The translations under genes and the position numbers were made by a program. This document shows, piece by piece, positions 24,072-32,038 of a DNA stretch of 32,038 nt. Origin of the DNA: Myxococcales bacterium (lineage in GTDB: Bacteria; Myxococcota; Myxococcia; Myxococcales; Myxococcaceae); contig JADLDB010000066.1 in assembly GCA_020846875.1 (NCBI GenBank), positions 1 to 32,038 on the forward strand. Reading direction: 5' to 3'. Numbering within the stretch: position 1 is the first letter of the stretch; each line of letters starts with the position of its first letter. A model generated the notes under the pieces. The model saw only the letters and a program-made list of their open reading frames with translations. It ran no database searches and was not told the origin of the DNA.

Positions 24072-25865
24072 TCAGGCCGCCGCCATGCTGCCCGCGTAGA
24101 AGCCTTCCAGCAGCTCCTTGTACTTGGCCTCCACCGCCTTGCGCTTGAGCTTCTGGCTGGGCGTCAGGTCGCCTTCCTCCAGGGTGAGATCCTTCGGGAG
24201 GATGGCGAAGTTCTTGATCGACTCGTAGCTGGCCAGGCCCTTGTTCAGCTCCGCGATGAACGGCTTGATCAGCGCGTGCGTGCGGGGATCCTTGACGATC
24301 TCGGCGTAGCCGCCGGTGACGCCGTTCTCCCTGGCCCAGGCGGTGATCGCCTCGGGCTCGAGTGCGATCAACATGGTGCAGAAGTTCCGGTTGTTCCCGT
24401 GCACCAGCGACTGGCTGACGTAGGGGCAGATCATCTTGAACTTTCCTTCGATGTTCTGCGGCGCCACGTACTTGCCGCCCGACGTCTTGATCAGGTCCTT
24501 CTTCCGGTCGGTGATCTTGAGCAGCCCGGCGGAGTCGATCTCTCCGATGTCGCCGGTGTACAGCCAGCCGTCCTTGATCGTCTCGGCGCTGGCCTCCGGC
24601 AGGTTGTGGTACCCGCGCATCAGCCCGCGGCTCTTGATGAGGATCTCCCCGTCCTCGGCGATCTTCACCTGCGTGCCGGGCAGGGGAGGGCCCACGGTGC
24701 CGAACTTGAAGGAGTCGGGACGGTTCACGAAGGACGCGGCGCTGGTCTCGGTCAACCCGTAGCCCTCGAGGATCAGGATCCCCGCGGAGTGGAAGAACTC
24801 CGCCATCTCCCTCGACAGCGGCGCCGACCCCGACACGAAGTAGCGCAGCCGCCCGCCGAAGCGGTTCTGCAGCTTCGAGAAGACCAGCCTGGTGGCCACC
24901 GAGTTCTTCAGCGCCAACAGGCCAGAGGGCTCCTGCCGCTTCTGGCGCAGCGCCGACACCTCCTTTCCCACCGCGAAGGCCCACTTGAAGATGGAGTACT
25001 TGATCCCCCCCTCCTTCTTCGTGCCCTCGACCACCTTGTTGTAGACCTTCTCGAAGATGCGGGGCACGGCGGCGACGAAGGTGGGCCGCACCTGGCTCAG
25101 GTTCTCGACGATCTTGTCCACCCGGCCGTCCACCGCTGTCTCAAAGCCGATCTTCAGCTGCGCCACCTCCAGCACCTTGCCGAAGCTGTGGGCCAGCGGC
25201 AGCCAGAGGAACTGCACGTCGTCGGGCACCAGCAGCTTGAGCTCGTCGATCGCCTCGGCCTCGTACACCCAGCAGTCGTGCGTCAGCACCACGCCCTTGG
25301 GCTTGCCGGTGGTGCCGGACGTGTAGATCAGCGTGGCCAGATCGCCGTTCTTCACCGAGCTGCACACCGCCTCCCAGTCGGCCTGTGACGCCGCCTTGCC
25401 CTTCTCCATCAGCTCGTTGAGCGTCAGCACCCAGCCGTCAGGCGTGGCCTTCCCGTCGATGGTGACGACGTGCTTCACGCCCTGGAGCGCCCCGCGCACC
25501 TGCTGCAGCTTGGCCACCTGCTCGTCGTTCTCCGCGAACACCACCTTCGTGTCCGAGTCGTTGATGATGTAGGCGCACTCCTCGGGCAGGTTGGACGGGT
25601 AGATGGTGGTGGTGGCCCCGCCCGAGCAGAGGATCCCCATGTCGACGCTGATCCACTCGTAGCGGGTGTTGCACAGGATCGCCGCGCGCTGCTCGTTGGC
25701 CAGCCCCAGCGCCTTGAGGCCCATCGCGATCTGCTTCACGTGCTCGCCGAACTGCTTCCACGACACCTGCTTCCAGCCCGAGCCCGACGGGTACGAGTAG
25801 GCGTTCGCGTCAGGGGTGGCCTTGATGCGGTGCAGCAACACCTCGGGGACGGTCTGAAAGCCCAT
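24072..25865 (-). CDS. long-chain fatty acid-CoA ligase (AMP-forming acyl-CoA synthetase)
   Basis: A 597-residue adenylate-forming enzyme that activates fatty acids to acyl-CoA through acyl-AMP. The phosphate-binding motif 'YTSGTTGKPKG' is at 181-191; 'LEGYGLTETSAASFVN', 'GWLYTGDIGEID' and 'DRKKDLIKTSGGKYVAPQNIE' (key residues DRKKDLIKTSGGK) follow, with the C-terminal Lys region near 'LTPSQKLKRKAVEAKYKELL'. Length and motifs match bacterial long-chain synthetases. AGGAG lies 6-7 bases upstream of the ATG, so this gene has a conventional ribosome-binding site. It is 147 bases downstream of EF-G, separated by a hairpin terminator, so it is probably transcribed separately. Confidence 0.93.
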   Translation of the reverse strand: MGFQTVPEVLLHRIKATPDANAYSYPSGSGWKQVSWKQFGEHVKQIAMGLKALGLANEQRAAILCNTRYEWISVDMGILCSGGATTTIYPSNLPEECAYIINDSDTKVVFAENDEQVAKLQQVRGALQGVKHVVTIDGKATPDGWVLTLNELMEKGKAASQADWEAVCSSVKNGDLATLIYTSGTTGKPKGVVLTHDCWVYEAEAIDELKLLVPDDVQFLWLPLAHSFGKVLEVAQLKIGFETAVDGRVDKIVENLSQVRPTFVAAVPRIFEKVYNKVVEGTKKEGGIKYSIFKWAFAVGKEVSALRQKRQEPSGLLALKNSVATRLVFSKLQNRFGGRLRYFVSGSAPLSREMAEFFHSAGILILEGYGLTETSAASFVNRPDSFKFGTVGPPLPGTQVKIAEDGEILIKSRGLMRGYHNLPEASAETIKDGWLYTGDIGEIDSAGLLKITDRKKDLIKTSGGKYVAPQNIEGKFKMICPYVSQSLVHGNNRNFCTMLIALEPEAITAWARENGVTGGYAEIVKDPRTHALIKPFIAELNKGLASYESIKNFAILPKDLTLEEGDLTPSQKLKRKAVEAKYKELLEGFYAGSMAAA

Positions 25866-25949
25866 GCGCGACTCCTGGAGTTGAGGAAACCGCGCAGGAA
25901 TGTACCGGCGCGGGGCCTCCCTGCAACCGCAATGTCACCAGAACGACGA

Positions 25950-25982
25950 AGCCGGCGCCCCTCACGCGAGGGAACGCCGGCT
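25950..25982 (-). terminator. hairpin terminator after EF-G
   Basis: AGCCGGCG ... CGCCGGCT forms a perfect 8-base stem. Inside it, CCCTC and GAGGG pair around an ACGC loop. The hairpin lies 30 bases after the EF-G stop. The minus-strand continuation, TCGTCGTTCT, is only mildly T-rich, so this is a strong hairpin with a weak U-tract. Confidence 0.6.
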
Positions 25983-26012
25983 CCATGGGAAGCCAGGGCG
26001 CTCGAGCGCCTG

Positions 26013-28148
26013 CTACTTCCGCGCTGCCTGATCCGCGGCCAGCTTGTCCTTGTACTTCTTGATCATCTCTTCCTGCTCGCCGCGGGGCACCGCCGAGTAC
26101 TTGGCGAACTCCATGGTGAAGTTGCCCTTGCCCTGGGTGGCGCTGCGCAGATCCGTGGAGTAGCCGAACATGGTGTTGAGCGGCACTTCCGCCACCACCG
26201 TCACCTGGCCGTCCGCGTTGGACGTCTCGAGGATGACGCCGCGGCGCTGGTTCACCTGGCCCACCACCGAGCCCTGGAACTCGGTCGGCGCCTCGACCTC
26301 TACCTTCATGATCGGCTCGAGCACCACCGGCTTGGCCGCCGCGTAGCCCTCGCGGAAGCCCATGATCGCCGCCGTCTTGAAGGCCTGCTCGCTGGAGTCC
26401 ACCGCGTGGAAGGCGCCGTCGTTGATCACGCAGCGAATGCCCACCACCGGGAAGCCGATCAGGCTGCCCTTCTTGATCGCCTCCTGGAAGCCCTTGTCGC
26501 AGGCGGGGATGAACTCGCGGGGGATGGAGCCGCCGACGATCTCGTTGACGAACTCGTACTGCATCACCGCGTCGGACGGCAGCGGCTCGAGGAAGCCGCA
26601 CACCCGCGCGAACTGGCCGGAGCCACCCGTCTGCTTCTTGTGCGTGTAGGCGAACTCGCCCTTCTGGGTGACCGTCTCGCGGTAGGCCACCTGCGGCTTG
26701 CCCGCCACCACGTCGCAGTTGTACTCGCGGCGCATCCGCTCCATGTAGATCTCGAGGTGCAGCTCCCCCATGCCCGAGATGATCGTCTGGGAGGACTCCT
26801 CGTCCTGGTGCACCCGGAAGGTCGGATCTTCCTTGGTGAAGCGGTTGAGGGCCTTGGAGAAGTTCTGCTCGCCCGATCGATCCTTCGGCGCCACCGCCAG
26901 GCTGATCACCGCCGCCGGCACGTGCATGGAGGTGAGCGTCACGTTCACCTTGCCGTCGGTGAAGGTCTCGCCGGAGCTGGCCTCGATGCCGTAGAAGGCC
27001 ACGATGTCGCCGCACTGCGCCACCTGCACTTCCTCGCGATCGTCCGAGTGCATGCGGAACATGCGCGGCACGCGCACCTTGCGCAGCTGGTTGGACGTGT
27101 TGACGATGGTGTCTCCGTTGGCCACCTTGCCCTGGTAGATGCGGAAGTAGGTCAGCTGGCCGTACTTGTCCTGCTGCAGCTTGAAGGCCAGCCCGACGAA
27201 CGGCTTGTTCGGATCCGACTCGAGGACGATCTTCTCCTCGTTCTTCGCCTGGTCGTGGGCCTCGTTGGTGACTTCCCTGGGGTTGGGCAGGAACATGCAG
27301 ACCGCGTCGAGCAGCAGCTGCACGCCCTTGTTGCGGAAGGCGGATCCGCACATCACCGGGGTGATCTTCAGCGTCAGGGTGGCCCGGCGGACCGCGGCGC
27401 GCAGCTCCTCGTCGCTCACCGGCTCCTCGGCCAGGAACTTCTCGGCCAGCGCGTCGTCCACGTCGGCCACCGCCTGGATGATGTGCTCCCGGGTGGCCTT
27501 CGCCTGCGCGACCAGGTCCGCGGGGATCGCCTCCTCGCGAATGTTCTCGCCGTTCTCCCCGTCGAAGAAGAAGGCCTTCTGGGTGATGGCGTCGATGATC
27601 CCGGTGAACTTCTCTTCGGCGCCGATCGGCACCTGCAGGCGCACCGGGTGGTGGCCCAACTTCTCCTTCAGCATGTCCGCCACGCGCTCGTAGTTGGCGC
27701 CGGGGTTGTCCATCTTGTTCACGTAGGCGATGCGCGGCACCCGGTACCGCTTCATCTGCTTGTCGACGGTGATCGACTGGCTCTGCACGCCCTTGCCCGA
27801 GTCCAGCACCAGGATCGCCCCGTCCAGCACGCGCAGCGCGCGCTCCACCTCGATGGTGAAGTCCACGTGCCCCGGCGTGTCGATGATGTTGATGTTGTGC
27901 TCGGGCAGGTGCTGCCTGGAGCCGTTCCACTCGCAGTAGGTGGCGGCGGACTGAATGGTGATGCCCTTCTCGCGCTCGAGATCCATCGAGTCCATCTTGG
28001 CGCCCACGCCGTCCTTGCCGCGCACCTCGTGGATCGCGTGGATGCGGCCGGTGTAGAAGAGGATGCGCTCGGTGAGGGTCGTCTTTCCCGAGTCGATGTG
28101 GGCCGAGATGCCGATGTTGCGGATGCGTTCCAGAGGGATGTTCGCCAT
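26013..28148 (-). CDS. fusA: translation elongation factor G (mitochondrial EFG1/spdEFG1-like)
   Basis: A 711-residue GTPase that drives ribosomal translocation. The GTP-binding motifs are 'AHIDSGKTT' at 16-24, 'DTPGH' at 90-94 and 'NKMD' at 144-147. The signatures '[19 protein letters not shown]', '[19 protein letters not shown]' and 'GITIQSAAT' resemble mitochondrial EFG1 and the spirochaete/planctomycete/deltaproteobacterial spdEFG1 group, rather than the usual 'AHIDAGKTT'/'GITITSAAT' of canonical EF-G. A short insertion ('[14 protein letters not shown]') precedes the DTPGH motif. It is not beside rpsL, rpsG or tuf, so it lies outside the str operon. A promoter-like sequence and a downstream hairpin make it a single-gene unit. 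The gene symbol marks the family, not a claim that it is the only EF-G. Confidence 0.93.
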   Translation of the reverse strand: MANIPLERIRNIGISAHIDSGKTTLTERILFYTGRIHAIHEVRGKDGVGAKMDSMDLEREKGITIQSAATYCEWNGSRQHLPEHNINIIDTPGHVDFTIEVERALRVLDGAILVLDSGKGVQSQSITVDKQMKRYRVPRIAYVNKMDNPGANYERVADMLKEKLGHHPVRLQVPIGAEEKFTGIIDAITQKAFFFDGENGENIREEAIPADLVAQAKATREHIIQAVADVDDALAEKFLAEEPVSDEELRAAVRRATLTLKITPVMCGSAFRNKGVQLLLDAVCMFLPNPREVTNEAHDQAKNEEKIVLESDPNKPFVGLAFKLQQDKYGQLTYFRIYQGKVANGDTIVNTSNQLRKVRVPRMFRMHSDDREEVQVAQCGDIVAFYGIEASSGETFTDGKVNVTLTSMHVPAAVISLAVAPKDRSGEQNFSKALNRFTKEDPTFRVHQDEESSQTIISGMGELHLEIYMERMRREYNCDVVAGKPQVAYRETVTQKGEFAYTHKKQTGGSGQFARVCGFLEPLPSDAVMQYEFVNEIVGGSIPREFIPACDKGFQEAIKKGSLIGFPVVGIRCVINDGAFHAVDSSEQAFKTAAIMGFREGYAAAKPVVLEPIMKVEVEAPTEFQGSVVGQVNQRRGVILETSNADGQVTVVAEVPLNTMFGYSTDLRSATQGKGNFTMEFAKYSAVPRGEQEEMIKKYKDKLAADQAARK

Positions 28149-28157
28149 AGCGGCGCG

Positions 28158-28186
28158 CGACTACTGGAAGCGTGGCCGAAAGACAA
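28158..28186 (-). promoter_or_regulatory. putative EF-G promoter
   Basis: On the minus strand, TTGTCT (28186-28181), 17 bases, then TAGTCG (28163-28158), and 9 bases to the ATG at 28148. No Shine-Dalgarno sequence precedes this ATG, so a leaderless message fits. Confidence 0.45.
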
Positions 28187-28228
28187 GCCTTGCCGGGGCT
28201 CCGTGGGCCTCCTAAGCCTGACCACCGG

Positions 28229-29014
28229 ATGAGCGACGAGAAGCAGGGTGGGGGAGCACCCGCGGCGCAGCCCCCCGCAGGGCCCGCCGGCGAGGCGCCC
28301 CAGTCCCTTCCACCGGGTCCTCAGGCGCCCGAAGCCCCGGCGCTGCCCACCTTCGAGCCGTCCGAGAAGGTGTGCGGCAACTGCAAGCTGTGGCGGGCCC
28401 ACTCGGTGGAAGTGCAGCGGGGCTGGGTGGGCACCTGCCGCGTGCAGGCCAACCGGGGCCTCTTCCCGCCGTCCGCGCCGTGGTGCGACGCCTTCGCCCC
28501 TCGCGGTGAGGCCGCGGCGGTGAAGGACTCGACGCCCACCGTGCGCGCCCGGGCGCTCAAGCCCATCGGTCCCACGGTGCGCTCGTCCGGGGGGGCGTCG
28601 CGCCAGGTGTCGGGGCCGTCGCTCTTCCCCGCCGTCGACCCGAACACGGAAATCGATCTCGAAGGAGCCACCATGACCCGCGCCGAATTGATGGAGCTGT
28701 TCCTCGAGGCCTCGGGCCTCGCCGAAGTGTCCCTGGCGCCCAAGTGGGAAGGCGGCACGGTGAAGCTGATCCCCGGCAACGCAGCGCTCCAGGCCAGGGA
28801 CATCCCCATCGACGGGCTGTTCCACAAGGTGGTGATGATCCGCAACAACCTGCGCACCCTGGAGCAGAAGCTGAACGCGCACCCCAAGCTGACCGACGCC
28901 GAGAAGGTCGAGCTGCAGCAGTACATCACCCGCAGCTACGGCTCGCTCACCACCTTCAACGTGCTGTTCAAGGACAAGGGCGATCAGTTCATCGGGCAGA
29001 AGGGCGAGGAGTAA
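28229..29014 (+). CDS. hypothetical Cys4 protein with separable C-terminal domain
   Basis: A 261-residue protein that I do not recognise. Residues 1-45 are Pro/Ala/Gly-rich. Four cysteines follow (C49, C52, C70 and C86, 'VCGNCKLWRAH', 'WVGTCRVQ', 'APWCDAF'), which could bind zinc or an iron-sulfur cluster. A linker leads to a helical C-terminal domain from about residue 149 ('MTRAELMELFLEASGLAEVS' to the end, with 'RNNLRTLEQKLNAH' and 'QQYITRSYGSLTTF'). AAGGAG lies 5 bases before the ATG at 28673 that begins this domain, so a 113-residue product may also be made. The full-length ATG at 28229 has no clear ribosome-binding site. The gene is divergent from EF-G and ends 5 bases from the convergent ECF sigma gene. 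Confidence 0.68.
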   Translation: MSDEKQGGGAPAAQPPAGPAGEAPQSLPPGPQAPEAPALPTFEPSEKVCGNCKLWRAHSVEVQRGWVGTCRVQANRGLFPPSAPWCDAFAPRGEAAAVKDSTPTVRARALKPIGPTVRSSGGASRQVSGPSLFPAVDPNTEIDLEGATMTRAELMELFLEASGLAEVSLAPKWEGGTVKLIPGNAALQARDIPIDGLFHKVVMIRNNLRTLEQKLNAHPKLTDAEKVELQQYITRSYGSLTTFNVLFKDKGDQFIGQKGEE

Positions 29015-29019
29015 GGCCG

Positions 29020-29526
29020 CTACGGCTGCTCGGGATCGCCCGTGTCCTTCGCCATCGCCGCCATCAGGCGGGTGCGGCCCCGGTTGAGCGCGCTCTTCAC
29101 CGTGCCCTCGGGCAGCCCCAGCATGCGGGCGATCTCGGGGTACGAGTAGCCGCGCAGATCCCGCAGCGTCACCACCAGGCGGTGCTGCTCGGACAGGTGC
29201 TCCAGCGCCTCCAGGAAGTGCGCGTGCCGCTCGTTGCCCACCGCCTTCGTCTCCGGATCCTCCGGCGGGGCCAGCGGCGTCTCGAGCTTCCCGCGGCGTC
29301 GGCGCGCCCGCAGCGAGTTGATCGACGAATTGACGAGGATCCGGTGCAGCCAGGTGGTGTACGCCGCCTTCCCGTCGAAACGCACGTTCTGCGAGTGCAG
29401 CCGGGCGAAGACTTCCTGCACCACGTCTTCTGCCTCGTCCGCGTCGCGCAGGATGCGCCGGGCGATCGACAGCGCGCGGCGCCGGTGCTGGCGGTAGAGC
29501 TCGGGGAGCGGGGGCAGGGCCGACAT
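29020..29526 (-). CDS. ECF-type RNA polymerase sigma factor
   Basis: A 168-residue sigma factor with a clear region 2 ('YRQHRRRALSIARRILRDAD', 'EAEDVVQEVFARLHSQNVRF', 'TTWLHRILVNSSINSLRARR') and region 4 ('LEHLSEQHRLVVTLRDLRGY', 'SYPEIARMLGLPEGTVKSAL'). Between them is a short acidic/Pro linker. The start at 29526 is chosen because GAAGG lies 6 bases upstream; an ATG four codons earlier is possible. It is transcribed in the same direction as the sigma-54 activator 58 bases upstream, so the two could share a message. No anti-sigma factor gene is adjacent, so its control is unclear. The family call is very sure. Confidence 0.93.
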   Translation of the reverse strand: MSALPPLPELYRQHRRRALSIARRILRDADEAEDVVQEVFARLHSQNVRFDGKAAYTTWLHRILVNSSINSLRARRRRGKLETPLAPPEDPETKAVGNERHAHFLEALEHLSEQHRLVVTLRDLRGYSYPEIARMLGLPEGTVKSALNRGRTRLMAAMAKDTGDPEQP

Positions 29527-29584
29527 GCCTGCCTTCAACGCGCCCCCCAGGCCTTCGATCTACCTGGTCAAAACCGCCCTGAAA

Positions 29585-31228
<1,644 letters not shown>

Positions 31229-31291
31229 GGGGACGGACCTACCACGGCGCACCGGGACCCACCAAGGCCCACCACGGCGACAACACGACCG

Positions 31292-31320
31292 ATGGAGAGG
31301 AGGGCTCGGGCGGTCGACAA
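31292..31320 (+). promoter_or_regulatory. putative promoter of the second tadE locus (TGGAGA-N17-GACAAT)
   Basis: TGGAGA at 31292-31297 and GACAAT at 31315-31320 with 17 bases between, identical in both hexamers and spacing to the promoter of the first tadE locus. The start codon at 31331 follows after 10 bases. Upstream, ACCACGGCG occurs twice (31241-31249 and 31270-31278) and may be part of a control region. Confidence 0.55.
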
Positions 31321-31330
31321 TTCGAAGCGG

Positions 31331-32038
31331 ATGTGCCCCCACACTCACCCGGAGAGCGGCCAGGCGGCGGTGGAGACAGCCCTGACCATGCCCCTGGCGC
31401 TCTTCATGCTGCTGGGCACGCTGCAGCTCTTCATGATGCTGCAGGGGCGGTTGTTCGCCGAGCACGCGGCCTACGCGGCGGTACGGACGGGATCGGTGAA
31501 GCACGGGGACTGCGAGGCGATGACGCACGCGGCGATCGCGGCGCTGCTGCCCAGCTTCGTCAGCTACCTGGGGGAAGGCACGCCGGGGGGAACGCCTCCG
31601 GAGAAGCTGGTGGCGGCCTTCAGCGCGCGCACCCGCAACAAGCCCTTCTCCAACCAGTTCGATCCCGTGGCCGACGACGGGCACGACGGGGCGGTGGTGT
31701 GGCTGTTCCGGGAGACGCCGCTGCGGGCCGACGTGACGCGCCAGTCCGAGCACGACTTCGACGATCCCGACGGCCCCGGCTACACGCTGCGGGTGCGGCT
31801 GGTCTACTGGTACCCCTTGCGGATCCCCTTCGCCAACTGGGTGATGGCCACCATGTTCCGCGCCTACTTCGGGCTGGGCGACTACAACAAGGTGAGCCCG
31901 ATCATGCCGGCGAAGCCGGACGCGAAGTGGACGCAGACGGCCTCGCGGCTGCGCACCCAGGCGGCCAACGAGTTCCTCCGCCGGTACAACGCCGAGCAGT
32001 ACGTCTTCCCCGTCACCGCGTCCTACGCGATGCGCATG
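31331..32038 (+). CDS. TadE-like pseudopilin family protein, partial (cut by window edge)
   Basis: The frame is open from the ATG at 31331 to the last base, 236 codons, and has no stop in the window. The N-terminus '[20 protein letters not shown]' has G|QAAVE with Glu at +5 and a hydrophobic helix, as in TadE-like pseudopilins. It is a paralogue of the gene at 11947 across its length: '[20 protein letters not shown]' aligns with 'AAFKAVRAGSINRGDKAAMT', 'LRIPFANW' with 'MFIPFANAF', and 'VTASYAMRM' with 'IRASYAMRM' near the end. About 15-25 residues are probably missing. It is divergent from the FHA sigma-54 activator. It marks the start of a second Tad-like locus extending to the right. Confidence 0.82.
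   Translation, partial: MCPHTHPESGQAAVETALTMPLALFMLLGTLQLFMMLQGRLFAEHAAYAAVRTGSVKHGDCEAMTHAAIAALLPSFVSYLGEGTPGGTPPEKLVAAFSARTRNKPFSNQFDPVADDGHDGAVVWLFRETPLRADVTRQSEHDFDDPDGPGYTLRVRLVYWYPLRIPFANWVMATMFRAYFGLGDYNKVSPIMPAKPDAKWTQTASRLRTQAANEFLRRYNAEQYVFPVTASYAMRM

Noticed and set aside
25470-28232. 920-codon plus-strand frame opposite EF-G and the acyl-CoA synthetase
   Set aside because: It is antisense to two proteins with complete motifs and has the repetitive His/Arg/Leu/Val composition of a shadow frame.

Overview
The window is very GC-rich, gene-dense bacterial chromosome. The gene content points to a myxobacterium (Myxococcota, probably the Cystobacterineae side): FHA-domain signalling proteins, an FHA-containing sigma-54 activator, tandem PilT-like ATPases, a VIT/VWA surface protein, an EF-G of the mitochondrial EFG1/spdEFG1 type, and a YcaO-TfuA pair. 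This assignment is inferred from gene families and base composition, not from an alignment. I see no tRNA, rRNA, insertion sequence, prophage, CRISPR array or replication origin. No gene-free stretch exceeds about 205 bases.

Layout. Bases 17-3214 (minus) hold a small sigma-70-like factor and a VIT-VWA protein, divergent from an orphan HPt protein (3391-3714). An ABC exporter (3721-5505, minus) is divergent from two tandem PilT/PilU-like motor ATPases (5628-8172). A membrane acyltransferase (minus), a 70-residue orphan, an internally deleted alpha/beta hydrolase (minus) and an FHA membrane protein follow (8176-11859).

The centre (11947-21315) is the most interesting part. It is a tightly overlapping array: TadE-like, TadG-like, second TadE-like, a lipid-facing or periplasmic protein with an internal repeat, an 8-cysteine secreted miniprotein, a Flp-pilin-like peptide, a single-pass membrane protein, a large outer-membrane-like protein, a YcaO enzyme and its partner TfuA. 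None of the Tad motor or platform genes (TadA/B/C, RcpA, TadV) is present. YcaO-TfuA is known to make backbone thioamides, so an envelope peptide or pilin-like protein from this array is a candidate substrate. A paralogous tadE locus starts at the right edge (31331 onward) next to an FHA sigma-54 activator. It carries the same promoter, TGGAGA-N17-GACAAT, as the first locus.

The right part holds an endonuclease/exonuclease/phosphatase-family protein, a metallophosphoesterase, a TauE/SafE permease, a long-chain acyl-CoA synthetase, EF-G, a two-part Cys4 protein, an ECF sigma factor, the sigma-54 activator and the partial second TadE gene.

Two general properties stand out. Many genes have a -10-like element only 6-12 bases before the start codon, often with a -35-like hexamer at 16-18 bases, which suggests leaderless or nearly leaderless mRNAs. 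All six convergent gene pairs end within 6 bases of each other or overlap.
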